DNA of 64,000 bases, from the NCBI GenBank assembly GCA_017542475.1, contig JAFXXD010000041.1, positions 124,001-188,000 on the forward strand. The letters run 5' to 3'. Positions 8,360-16,253 of this stretch are shown here, piece by piece. The first letter of the stretch is position 1. Each line of letters starts with the position of its first letter. The position numbers were made by a program, and so were the translations under genes. The notes under the pieces are model-generated. The model ran no database searches, was not told the origin of the DNA, and worked only from the letters and a program-made list of their open reading frames with translations. The DNA comes from Ruminococcus sp. (GTDB lineage Bacteria > Bacillota > Clostridia > Oscillospirales > Ruminococcaceae).

Positions 8360-8941
8360 ATGGAAACAAAATCTATTATGATAGTCGGCGTAGGCGGACA
8401 GGGCTCACTGCTCGCTTCAAGGCTGCTCGGAAACGTGCTGCTCGCACAGGGCTATGACGTAAAGGTCAGCGAGGTACACGGAATGAGCCAGCGAGGCGGC
8501 TCGGTAGTGACTTACGTAAAGTACGGTGATAAGGTGTATTCGCCTGTTATCGAGAAGGGTGAGGCTGACGCTGTCATCTCGTTCGAGCTTCTCGAGGCGG
8601 CAAGATGTCTGCCATATCTGAAAAAGGGCGGTCACCTCATCACCTCAACTCAGCAGATAGACCCCATGCCCGTTATCACGGGTGCGGCTGAGTATCCCGA
8701 GGATCTCGTGGGCAAGCTCAGAGCTGCGGGCGCGGAGCTCGTGGCTGTGGACGCTCTCTCGCTCGCGGAGCAGGCAGGCACGTCGAAGGCTTCAAACGTA
8801 GTGCTGATGGGCGTTCTTGCGGCACGTATGGACTATCCCATGGAGCTCTGGCAGAAGGCTATAGAGCAGTGCGTACCCGCCAAGTTCCTCGACCTCAACA
8901 AGAAGGCTTTCGAGTTCGGACTCAACGCACAGTCGGTTTGA
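8360..8941 (+). CDS. iorB: Indolepyruvate:ferredoxin oxidoreductase, beta subunit
   Basis: A 193-residue gamma-domain subunit of 2-oxoacid:ferredoxin oxidoreductases. The N-terminal IVGVGGQGSLLASRLLG and the VSEVHGMSQRGGSVVTYVKYG segment are diagnostic of IorB. It forms the CoA-binding half of the IorAB heterodimer. An AAAGGAG precedes the ATG. It lies upstream of the arylacetate-CoA ligase gene. Confidence 0.94.
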   Translation: METKSIMIVGVGGQGSLLASRLLGNVLLAQGYDVKVSEVHGMSQRGGSVVTYVKYGDKVYSPVIEKGEADAVISFELLEAARCLPYLKKGGHLITSTQQIDPMPVITGAAEYPEDLVGKLRAAGAELVAVDALSLAEQAGTSKASNVVLMGVLAARMDYPMELWQKAIEQCVPAKFLDLNKKAFEFGLNAQSV

Positions 8942-9039
8942 GCCGTATCAGCCTATATGACGGAACAGGCGAATGAGCCTTTTCGATATAACATCTTTGT
9001 TTTTGCATAGGAAATCAATTATAAGGAGTATGAAGTCCA

Positions 9040-10362
9040 ATGGAAAAATACTGGGACAAGGACATCGAGACGATGTCCCGCGAGGATATGAAGGCTCTTC
9101 AGAGCGAGCGCCTCGTTAAGCAGGTAAAGCGCGTCTATGAGAACGTGAAGTATTACCGCGATCTTATGGACAAAAAGGGTGTCAAGCCCGAGGATATCAA
9201 GGGTATCGACGACCTTCACAAGCTCCCGTTTATCAGCAAGGCTGACCTCCGCGACGGCTATCCCTACGGTCTGCTTGCAGTTCCGCTGAGCGAGTGTGTG
9301 CGTATACACTCCACGAGCGGTACTACGGGAAAGCGCGTAGTCGCGTTCTATACGCAGAACGACGTTGACCTCTGGGACAACTGCTGTGCGAGAGCTATCA
9401 CCGCGGCAGGCGGCACTAATGAGGACGTTGTTCAGGTCGCTTACGGCTTCGGTCTGTTCACGGGCGGAGCAGGTCTCAACGGCGGCTCGCATAAGGTAGG
9501 CTGTCTCACGCTGCCGATGTCGTCGGGCAATACCGAGAGACAGATACAGTTCATGCAGGACCTCGGCTCTACCATTCTCTGCTGTACTCCGTCGTATGCG
9601 GCGTACATAGGCGAGACTGTAGCCGAAATGGGCATATCTCCCGACGACCTCAAGCTCAAGGCGGGTATCTTCGGTGCCGAGCCGTGGACTGAGGAGATGC
9701 GTCAGACCATCGAGAAGTCCCTCGGCATCAAGGCCTACGACATCTACGGTCTCACCGAGACAAGCGGCCCCGGTGTTGCGTTCGAGTGCTCGGAGCAGAC
9801 GGGTATGCACATCAACGAGGACAACTTCATCCCCGAGATCATCGACCCCGATACGGGAGAGGTGCTCCCCGACGGCGAGGTCGGCGAGCTCGTGTTCACA
9901 AGCATTACCAAGGAGGCGTTCCCGCTTCTCAGGTACCGCACCCGCGATCTCTGCGTGCTCAGCAGGGGAAAGTGCTCGTGCGGACGCACCCTCGTCAAGA
10001 TGACCAAGCCCATGGGCAGAAGCGACGATATGATGATAATCCGCGGTGTAAATGTATTCCCGTCGCAGATAGAGACAGTCCTCATCGCAGAGGGCTATGC
10101 TCCCAACTATATCATCGAGGTCGACCGCGTCAACAACAGCGATACCCTCGATATCAGCGTAGAGATGAAGCCCGAGCAGTTCTCGGACAAGGTCAAGGAT
10201 ATGCAGGATCAGGAGCGTGCGCTCGCACTCGCTATCAAGACCATGCTCGGCATCAACCCGAAGGTGCACCTCGTATCGCCCAAGTCTATCGCAAGAAGCG
10301 AGGGCAAGGCAGTCCGCGTCATAGACAAGCGCAAGCTGCATGACGCTCCTGCCAAGAAGTAA
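9040..10362 (+). CDS. paaK: Phenylacetate-CoA ligase (PaaK family)
   Basis: A 440-residue adenylate-forming enzyme converting phenylacetate (or a related arylacetate) plus CoA and ATP to the CoA ester, AMP and pyrophosphate. Motifs: HSTSGTTGKR (about residues 89-98, nucleotide-binding loop), FGAEPWTEEMR, DIYGLTETSGPG (about 232-243), LRYRTRDL and the hinge/C-terminal RSDDMMIIRGVNVFPSQIE. It is of usual family length. Directly after iorAB it allows arylacetyl-CoA and arylacetate to be interconverted. In rumen bacteria this pair is known to support reductive carboxylation of phenylacetate and indoleacetate to aromatic amino acids. The direction used here is inference. Confidence 0.93.
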   Translation: MEKYWDKDIETMSREDMKALQSERLVKQVKRVYENVKYYRDLMDKKGVKPEDIKGIDDLHKLPFISKADLRDGYPYGLLAVPLSECVRIHSTSGTTGKRVVAFYTQNDVDLWDNCCARAITAAGGTNEDVVQVAYGFGLFTGGAGLNGGSHKVGCLTLPMSSGNTERQIQFMQDLGSTILCCTPSYAAYIGETVAEMGISPDDLKLKAGIFGAEPWTEEMRQTIEKSLGIKAYDIYGLTETSGPGVAFECSEQTGMHINEDNFIPEIIDPDTGEVLPDGEVGELVFTSITKEAFPLLRYRTRDLCVLSRGKCSCGRTLVKMTKPMGRSDDMMIIRGVNVFPSQIETVLIAEGYAPNYIIEVDRVNNSDTLDISVEMKPEQFSDKVKDMQDQERALALAIKTMLGINPKVHLVSPKSIARSEGKAVRVIDKRKLHDAPAKK

Positions 10363-10429
10363 ACGGTTATTCAGACAGCACTGAGCTGTCACGTAGTATA
10401 ACACATTCTATATTAAAGGAGAAATTATC

Positions 10430-10645
10430 ATGAAAGTAAAAATCTTTTCAACAAGCTTCCAGCCCGCTCAGGAAAAATACGAGAAGTTCGCTAACTTCGA
10501 GAACGACATCAACGAGTTCATCGCTTCCGTTAAGGTCATCGACATCAAGTACAGCACATCGGCAGGTCTCTGCCACGACGCTCAGACTCACGTTAACGAG
10601 TTCATCGAGGACTTCTCGGCTCTCGTAATGTACGAGGAGAAGTAA
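10430..10645 (+). CDS. Cse60-like small protein
   Basis: A 71-residue protein with the pattern MKVKIFSTS...INEFIA...VIDIKYSTSA, similar to the Firmicute Cse60 family of small sporulation-associated proteins of unknown function. AAAGGAG lies 9 nt before the ATG. It sits between the CoA ligase and a double-ACT protein, on the same strand. The family match is from memory of the short pattern and is moderate. Confidence 0.65.
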   Translation: MKVKIFSTSFQPAQEKYEKFANFENDINEFIASVKVIDIKYSTSAGLCHDAQTHVNEFIEDFSALVMYEEK

Positions 10646-10684
10646 TTCCCCTATAATGGGAAATATCTGCAAGGAGGAACTTCA

Positions 10685-11119
10685 ATGGCATATGTAAGAC
10701 AGATCTCAGTATTCTTGGACAATAAACCGAACCAGCTTACGGGCGTAATGAAGCTGCTCAAGAACCACACGATAAATATCAGAGCCCTCAGTATAGCAGA
10801 TACAAAGGACTTCGGCATTCTCAGAATGATAGTTGACGATACCGAGAAGGCTGTGGATACCCTCAGAGAGGCTTCCTACGCCGTTGCCGAGACCGAGATA
10901 GTGGCTATCACTATCCCCGATACTCCGGGTCAGCTCAGCCGCGTGCTCGATATCCTCGGCGAGCAGAACGTCAATATCGAGTATCTCTACGCTTTCCTCG
11001 GAAAGTCGGACAGGTCGGTATCCTTCGTTATTCGCGTTGACGACAACGACGCTGCCTATGCGGCTCTCGAAAGCGGCGGTATCATAAGACTTACGTCGAA
11101 CGATATCTCTGAAATGTGA
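10685..11119 (+). CDS. Tandem ACT-domain protein
   Basis: A 144-residue protein made of two ACT domains (about residues 1-70 and 71-140). Each starts with a ligand-binding strand-loop: SVFLDNKPNQLTGVMKLL and AITIPDTPGQLSRVLDIL. Stand-alone double ACT proteins bind amino acids and act as sensors. Small ACT proteins are often found next to phenylacetate-CoA ligase and indolepyruvate oxidoreductase genes, and I infer that it senses an aromatic amino acid. A strong ribosome site (AAGGAGG) precedes the ATG, and a terminator follows. Confidence 0.88.
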   Translation: MAYVRQISVFLDNKPNQLTGVMKLLKNHTINIRALSIADTKDFGILRMIVDDTEKAVDTLREASYAVAETEIVAITIPDTPGQLSRVLDILGEQNVNIEYLYAFLGKSDRSVSFVIRVDDNDAAYAALESGGIIRLTSNDISEM

Positions 11120-11123
11120 CATC

Positions 11124-11155
11124 GGGCGGCAGGACTTGTTCCTGCCGCTTTTGTT
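11124..11155 (+). terminator. Terminator after the ior-paaK-ACT cluster
   Basis: The inverted repeat GCGGCAGGA / TCCTGCCGC with a short loop is followed by TTTTGTTGT. It directly follows the ACT gene stop and closes the cluster. Confidence 0.8.
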
Positions 11156-11156
11156 G

Positions 11157-11255
11157 TGTCCTTCTGTAAGGGGTGCGAAATCGCCCTTTTTTCAATGGGA
11201 AACCGTTGATTATTGGAAAAGTTTTTCTGAACTTTGTATGGATGCACAAAAATGG
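11157..11255 (+). repeat. Dispersed ~95-bp repeat, copy 1
   Basis: From CTGTAAGGGGTGCG through CCGTTGATTATTGG to GAACTTTGTATG this stretch is nearly identical to 27721-27816, in the same orientation. Both copies directly follow a terminator. Part of the tail (GAAAGTTTTT...CGTATGGCTGCAC) recurs near 54457-54487. No ORF is evident. Confidence 0.8.
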
Positions 11256-11461
11256 CAGGAAGTATTTGTGAGGTTTGAATAATGAGATTTTGGGACGACC
11301 GTTGGTCGTCCGCTGGAGAAAAATAATTTGCGGACGCGCAATGCGCGTCCCTACAAAGTGGTTGCACAAGATGTCTGGTATCGGGCGGAACGCCGAGGGC
11401 GGCGTCCCCTACATCTGGTAAGGCCCGCGGGGGTTCCCCGCATTAAAAAATATAAAAACCC
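11256..11461. repeat. Cluster of GC-palindrome repeats in intergenic region
   Basis: Three palindromes of the TGTAGGG family lie here: GGGACGACCG/CGGTCGTCC-type near 11294, GCGGACGCGC/GCGCGTCCCTACA near 11331-11354, and CGCCGAGGGCGGCGTCCCCTACA near 11390-11414. The last is followed by GGGGGTTCCCC. No gene is supported. Confidence 0.7.
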
Positions 11462-11490
11462 TTGACTTTTTTTTATAGGAATTGTATAAT
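11462..11490 (+). promoter_or_regulatory. Sigma-70-type promoter for zinc-ribbon protein gene
   Basis: TTGACT (11462-11467) and TATAAT (11485-11490) with a 17-bp spacer; the start codon of the next gene is about 75 bp downstream. Confidence 0.85.
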
Positions 11491-11565
11491 AGATATGCAG
11501 AGGCAGTGGGGACTGTCCGTCCGCCGCTGTAAGATCGGCATATAATACAATGGGAGTGATGAACA

Positions 11566-12000
11566 ATGGGTCTTCTCGATAAGATCGGTGACGCGAGCAA
11601 GGGCTTGACGGATAAGACCAAAAGCATCTCTGAAGCTAATAATCTGAAGAGAAAGATACTGTACGAGGAGGAGAGGATCGTCGAGATCTTCACGGATATC
11701 GGTAAGAAGTACTACAAGAACCCCAACGAGGATCCCGCTAACCTCAAGGTGCTCTGTGACGATATCGACACTCGCCGCAGAAGAATAAAGAAGATGAGAT
11801 TTGAGCTCAACGGCATCAGAGGCTATAAGATATGCCCCAAGTGCGACGCTGAGGTCAATGAGCGTTTCCAGTTCTGCGGTCGCTGCGGAGCAAGGCTTCC
11901 CGATATGGAGGACGACGATTTTATGTCGCTCGAACCCAACGATTATTATACAGAGAGCAGCAATCAGTTCTTTAACGCAGATTCAAACCAGAACTACTAA
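11566..12000 (+). CDS. Coiled-coil zinc-ribbon protein
   Basis: A 144-residue protein with a charged helical N-terminal two thirds (many E, K, R; probable coiled coil), a zinc ribbon CPKCDAEVNERFQFCGRCG (about residues 88-106) and an acidic, Asn-rich tail. This architecture is common in Firmicute zinc-ribbon proteins of unknown role. It has its own strong promoter and a good ribosome site (GGGAGTG), and a terminator follows. Confidence 0.75.
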   Translation: MGLLDKIGDASKGLTDKTKSISEANNLKRKILYEEERIVEIFTDIGKKYYKNPNEDPANLKVLCDDIDTRRRRIKKMRFELNGIRGYKICPKCDAEVNERFQFCGRCGARLPDMEDDDFMSLEPNDYYTESSNQFFNADSNQNY

Positions 12001-12007
12001 TATCAGT

Positions 12008-12045
12008 CGGACTGTTGCACCTATGTGCAACGGTCCTTTCTTTTT
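12008..12045 (+). terminator. Terminator after zinc-ribbon gene
   Basis: GGACTGTTGCAC / GTGCAACGGTCC with a CTAT loop is followed by TTTCTTTTT. Confidence 0.82.
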
Positions 12046-12058
12046 AGAGGTTTAAGCT

Positions 12059-13381
12059 ATGAGATACTTTGAGCTATTGGTGTTGCTGATATTCTATAAC
12101 CTCGTCCCCGTGTGGACGACGTGTACTTCTGTTCCCGTCGCACTGAGAGTGGTGTTCACCATTGTCCTGAGCGTCGGCTACCTTGTCATACTCTTCCGCG
12201 GCGAGAGAACTCCCGCCAAGACCTTCCGTATGCGCTCGCTGAGGAGGGGACTCAGCCTCACGTGGCTGACGGGGGCTTCGATACTCTGTGAGTGGCTCAT
12301 TATCGCGCTCTACCTCGTGCTCTCGCCGAGGGGAGCCGTTGCGAAGTCGTTCGCTGTGGCGATGCCCGTGCTTGCGCTGCTGTTTACCTTCACAGTCGCA
12401 ATCATTCGCACGGCTATCGGCTCGAAGCAGATGAAGCTGCTCGACTACCTGCTGCTGTACCTCTTCTGGTGGGTCTTCCCGCTGAATCTGCTCGTGCTCG
12501 TGCACTTCTTCAAAAAAGCCCGCCGCGAATACTGGTTCGAGGCGGACAAGGCGGAGCTCGACAACCTCCGCGCCGAGAACGAGATATGCAAGACCAAGTA
12601 TCCCATAATACTCGTGCACGGCATTTTCTTCCGCGACTGGCAGCTCTTCAACTACTGGGGAAGAGTGCCCGCGGTGCTAAGACGCAACGGCGCTGTTGTC
12701 TACTACGGGAAGCAGCAGTCGGCACGCTCCATTCACGACAGCGCGGTGGAGCTCAGCGCGACGATAAAGCAGGTCATCGAGGAGACGGGCGCGGAGAAGG
12801 TCAACATCATCGCCCACTCGAAGGGCGGGCTCGATTCGCGCTACGCTATAAGCTGCCTCGGTATGGATAAGTACGTCGCCACGCTGACGACGCTCAATAC
12901 GCCGCATAAGGGCTGCGATATGGTGGACTTCCTCCTCGGGAAGGTGCCCGCGAAATTTGCGAACTGGCTCGCAAGGAGATACAACAGGATATTCGGCAGG
13001 CTCGGGGACAGCGCTCCCGATTTTATGGCGGGCGTGCAGGCTCTCAGCGCGAAGAATATGGTCGGGCTGAATGAAGAGATGCCCGATTCGCCCGATGTGT
13101 CCTACAGAAGCTGTATGACCGTGATGAAGTGCGTGCTCTCGGCGGGACTCTTCCCGCTTGCGCTCAGCTACCTGCTCATAAAGAAGCTGAACGGACGCAA
13201 CGACGGGCTCGTGTGGGAGGAGAGCGCCAAGCACGGGCGCTACCGCCTCATCGAGACCAAGCATATCCGCGGTATCACCCACGGCGACGTCATCGACCTT
13301 ATGCGCGAGAACGTCGAGGACTATGATGTACGAGAGTTCTATACAGGTCTTGTTGCCGAGCTTAAGGCTGAGGGATATTAA
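12059..13381 (+). CDS. Membrane-anchored lipase/esterase (alpha/beta hydrolase)
   Basis: A 440-residue protein with about five membrane segments in the first 150 residues and a cytoplasm- or surface-facing alpha/beta-hydrolase domain. The oxyanion motif YPIILVHGIF (about 181-190), the nucleophile elbow IIAHSKGGLDS (Ser about 254) and candidate acid/base NDGLVWEE and GITHGDVID at the C-terminus form a lipase-type triad. LNTPHKGCDMVDFLLG after the nucleophile is typical of triacylglycerol lipases. Substrate is unknown. It overlaps the end of the terminator leader only slightly and has its own GAGG site. Confidence 0.8.
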   Translation: MRYFELLVLLIFYNLVPVWTTCTSVPVALRVVFTIVLSVGYLVILFRGERTPAKTFRMRSLRRGLSLTWLTGASILCEWLIIALYLVLSPRGAVAKSFAVAMPVLALLFTFTVAIIRTAIGSKQMKLLDYLLLYLFWWVFPLNLLVLVHFFKKARREYWFEADKAELDNLRAENEICKTKYPIILVHGIFFRDWQLFNYWGRVPAVLRRNGAVVYYGKQQSARSIHDSAVELSATIKQVIEETGAEKVNIIAHSKGGLDSRYAISCLGMDKYVATLTTLNTPHKGCDMVDFLLGKVPAKFANWLARRYNRIFGRLGDSAPDFMAGVQALSAKNMVGLNEEMPDSPDVSYRSCMTVMKCVLSAGLFPLALSYLLIKKLNGRNDGLVWEESAKHGRYRLIETKHIRGITHGDVIDLMRENVEDYDVREFYTGLVAELKAEGY

Positions 13382-13500
13382 GCTTTCAGCCTTTAGCCAA
13401 TAGCCGTTAGCTCTCGGTATCGCCTGCGGCGATGTATTTTAAATACGTCTGCGCAGCAGACACCATTAGCTAACGGCTAAAAGCTAATGGCTAACGGCTC
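13382..13500. repeat. TTAGC-type repeat cluster
   Basis: Inverted and direct copies of TAGCCGTTAGC / GCTAACGGCTA surround a CGCCTGCGGCG palindrome. This arrangement is shared with about 1480-1525 and 4905-4970. The cluster overlaps the last codons of the convergent gene and supplies its TAG stop. Confidence 0.75.
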
Positions 13501-13874
13501 TGCAAAGTTCGGTCAATAAGACGGCAGAGAAAATACGCGGGTATGCACAGCACGAACCACAGCAGGCTGAACAGCGGGCAGACCTGTCCGAGAATATTCA
13601 GAGGGATATCGGAATAATCCCATACCTGCCAGCCCATTATAAGGTTGTCGAATACCCCGACCGCGAACTCTATCAGCGTTATCGCCGCTGTCCCGAGCAG
13701 GCACGTCCGTATCAGACGGGCGGCGGGACGGCTGCTCAGCGTATATATCACCGTCAGGACTATACCGCCCGTTATGCACATTGTCCAGTGAGTATAGCCT
13801 CTGCCCGTGACCTCCACAAAGCCGTAAAGGAAAAATCCCATAAGAAATACAAAAACATAGCGTGAAAGCTTCAT
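13491..13874 (-). CDS. CmpB-like putative membrane permease
   Basis: A 127-residue protein with four predicted membrane helices. The segment GWQVWDYSDIPLNILGQVCPLFSLLWF is typical of the PF06541 group (putative ABC-transporter type IV membrane proteins, CmpB-like), whose function is not established. The last residues lie inside a repeat cluster and the TAG stop comes from a TTAGCC unit, so the C-terminus may have been reshaped. A GAGG-type ribosome site precedes the ATG. Confidence 0.72.
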   Translation of the reverse strand: MKLSRYVFVFLMGFFLYGFVEVTGRGYTHWTMCITGGIVLTVIYTLSSRPAARLIRTCLLGTAAITLIEFAVGVFDNLIMGWQVWDYSDIPLNILGQVCPLFSLLWFVLCIPAYFLCRLIDRTLQSR

Positions 13875-13945
13875 AGCACACCTCTTTACCCATAGTATGA
13901 GCTTTTACCGCCTGTTTATACAGTTATACACATAGGAGTGAATTT

Positions 13946-15418
13946 ATGAGAAAAAGCTGCATAATTATGCATATCTCCAGCCTGCCGTCCGAGTACGGCA
14001 TAGGCAAGATGGGCAGACACGCCTTCGTCTTCGCGGACTTCCTGAAAAGCGCGGGCGTGAAGTGCTGGCAGATACTGCCGCTCTCGCCCACCAGCTACGG
14101 GGACTCGCCCTATCAGTCGTTCTCCGTGAACGCGGGCAACCCCTACTTCATCGACTTCGAGATTCTCGAGGGCGACGGACTCCTCGAAAATCACGAGTAT
14201 TCGAGCTTTACGTGGGAGAGCGAGCCCGATAAGGTGGACTACAGCATAATCTACGAGAACTGCTTCAAGGTGCTGAGGATAGCGTATTCGCGCTTCAAGC
14301 CGTCGAAATTCCCCGAGTACAGGCGCTTCTGCGACGAGAACAAGGACTGGCTCGACGAGTATGCGCTCTTTATGGCGCTCAAAGCCAAGAACGGCGGCAG
14401 GGCGTGGTACGAGTGGGACAGCGACCTCGCCATGCACCGCCCGAAGGCTGTCTCCGCCGCGAAGAAGGAGCTCAAAAACGATATCGGCTTCTATAAGTTC
14501 GTGCAGTTCGAGTTCGCGCGGCAGTGGTCGGAGCTGAAAAAGTACGTCAATGACTGCGGGATAGAGATAGTCGGGGATATACCGATATACTGCGCTCTCG
14601 ACAGCGTTGAGGCGTGGGCTGACCACAGGCTCTTTTGGTTCGACCGCAAGAGGCGTCCCGTCTGCGTGGCGGGGTGTCCGCCCGACGAGTTCTCGCCCAC
14701 GGGTCAGCTGTGGGGCAATCCGCTCTATGACTGGGACTACCACAGGAAGACGGGCTACAAGTGGTGGATAGACCGCATACGCTCTGCGGCGGAGCTCTAC
14801 GACATCGTGCGTATCGACCACTTCCGCGGCTTCGAGAGCTACTACTCCATCCCATTCGGCAACGAGGACGCGACCGTCGGGGAGTGGAAAAAGGGTCCCG
14901 ACTACGAGCTGTTCAGGCTCGCGGAGGAGAAGCTCGGCAGGCTCAATATCATCGCCGAGGACTTGGGCTTCCTCACGCCCGAGGTGCACGTAATGCTCGA
15001 AAAGTGCGGCTACCCAGGTATGAAGGTGCTCCAGTTCGCTTTCTCGGACGGGGAGAACGACTACCTGCCGCACAACTTCACCACGACCAACTGCTTCGCG
15101 TATACGGGCACTCACGACAACGAGACGCTCGTCGGCTGGGCGGCGGGAATGGACAAGAAGTCGCTGAAATTTGCGAAAAGATACCTCAACGTCCGCAAGA
15201 GGAGCGAGATACCCGCGGCTGTTATCCGCGCCGCATGGGGAAGCGTCGCTATGGTCGCGGCGGCGCAGATGCAGGACTTCCTCGACAGTCCCGCCGACGA
15301 CCGTATGAACACGCCGTCTACTCTCGGCGGGAACTGGCAGTTCCGAACAAAGGAGAGCGACTTCACGCCCGAGCTTGCCAAGAAGATACACAGGCTCAAT
15401 AAGGTGTATAACCGATGA
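13946..15418 (+). CDS. malQ: 4-alpha-glucanotransferase (amylomaltase)
   Basis: A 490-residue GH77 enzyme that transfers 1,4-glucan segments between maltodextrins. Signatures in order: HISSLPSEYGIGKMG, VKCWQILPLSPTSYGDSPYQS, VGDIPIYCALDS, the nucleophile region VRIDHFRGFESYY, the acid/base IIAEDLGFLTPEV and TGTHDNETL. Length is normal for bacterial MalQ. The ATG has AGGAG 8 nt upstream. It is the first gene of a malQ-lipoprotein-phosphorylase unit; the next gene overlaps by 4 nt. Confidence 0.96.
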   Translation: MRKSCIIMHISSLPSEYGIGKMGRHAFVFADFLKSAGVKCWQILPLSPTSYGDSPYQSFSVNAGNPYFIDFEILEGDGLLENHEYSSFTWESEPDKVDYSIIYENCFKVLRIAYSRFKPSKFPEYRRFCDENKDWLDEYALFMALKAKNGGRAWYEWDSDLAMHRPKAVSAAKKELKNDIGFYKFVQFEFARQWSELKKYVNDCGIEIVGDIPIYCALDSVEAWADHRLFWFDRKRRPVCVAGCPPDEFSPTGQLWGNPLYDWDYHRKTGYKWWIDRIRSAAELYDIVRIDHFRGFESYYSIPFGNEDATVGEWKKGPDYELFRLAEEKLGRLNIIAEDLGFLTPEVHVMLEKCGYPGMKVLQFAFSDGENDYLPHNFTTTNCFAYTGTHDNETLVGWAAGMDKKSLKFAKRYLNVRKRSEIPAAVIRAAWGSVAMVAAAQMQDFLDSPADDRMNTPSTLGGNWQFRTKESDFTPELAKKIHRLNKVYNR

Positions 15419-16242
15419 AGCGGCTTGTATTCACGCTCGGAGCGGCGGCACTTCTCGCGGGCTGTTCGGCAGCAGAGACGAGCACGTCTGCCGTGCCGAC
15501 GGAGACAGCGACAGAGGTGGCAACTACAGCCTCTGCGGAGATGACATCGTCAGCTACCGTACAGACTACGACTGCTGCGACTACGACTACGGAAGCCACG
15601 GCAGAGGTGACCACCGAGCCGATGACGTTCCCGCCCTTTGAAATGCCGGAGGAGGAGCAGGCTGCCATTCAGAAGCTCTGTGACAAATACGGCAAGGACT
15701 TCACGGTGCTGGACAGGTACGTTGAGTGGGAATTCTGGGGCGAGATACCCGATGTCAAGCCCGTGTCCTTCTATATCGACGACGGCGAGGGACACTATTT
15801 CTATGCTTTCGGCAAGGAAAACACCGATGAGATCACCAGCGACAGCTACCTGTTCGTGAAGTACGGCGACAGACTTCTGGAAGAGTCGGCAGAGTTCCTT
15901 CGCAGCCTGACTCCGGTAGGCAAGTGCTGGGGGGTGAGCTTTTATAAGTACTGGCTGCCCTTTGAGACCCCGGCTGATGCTACTTATGAGGAGTTTTTGG
16001 CGGCTTTCAGCGGGGAGGACTCCCATGTACAGGTGAATTTGCTGCTGCCTGAGGGCGAGGAGCCACCGGAGGAGTTTCGGCCTGATCAGTTCGACACCAC
16101 CAAGGTCTTCGACGATCTGGGCTATCATATCAGAGTTGCAGTGTTTCATATCCCACAGGAGGATTATGACCGGCTGGACGAGGTGTCCTACGGAAAGTTA
16201 GATGTGGACTATCAGAAACTGCAAAATGCATATATGAATTGA
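15415..16242 (+). CDS. Lipoprotein of unknown function in the glucan operon
   Basis: A 275-residue predicted lipoprotein with signal peptide and lipobox LLAGCSA (lipid-modified Cys about residue 16). A Thr/Ser/Ala/Glu-rich linker runs to about residue 75, and an acidic globular domain of ~200 residues follows. The start overlaps the malQ stop (ATGA), and the next gene begins 11 nt after its stop, so it is co-transcribed between two cytosolic maltodextrin enzymes. I do not recognise the globular domain. The 3' half uses somewhat different codons (more CTG, GGG, TTT) than its neighbours. Confidence 0.75.
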   Translation: MKRLVFTLGAAALLAGCSAAETSTSAVPTETATEVATTASAEMTSSATVQTTTAATTTTEATAEVTTEPMTFPPFEMPEEEQAAIQKLCDKYGKDFTVLDRYVEWEFWGEIPDVKPVSFYIDDGEGHYFYAFGKENTDEITSDSYLFVKYGDRLLEESAEFLRSLTPVGKCWGVSFYKYWLPFETPADATYEEFLAAFSGEDSHVQVNLLLPEGEEPPEEFRPDQFDTTKVFDDLGYHIRVAVFHIPQEDYDRLDEVSYGKLDVDYQKLQNAYMN

Positions 16243-16253
16243 GGAGTTATATC

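Noticed and set aside
13916..15391. Very long open frame antisense to malQ
   Set aside because: It mirrors the malQ codon pattern, has no ribosome site or known domain, and is explained by GC-rich codon bias on the opposite strand. Similar antisense frames over paaK, hdrA, frdA and lon were rejected for the same reason.
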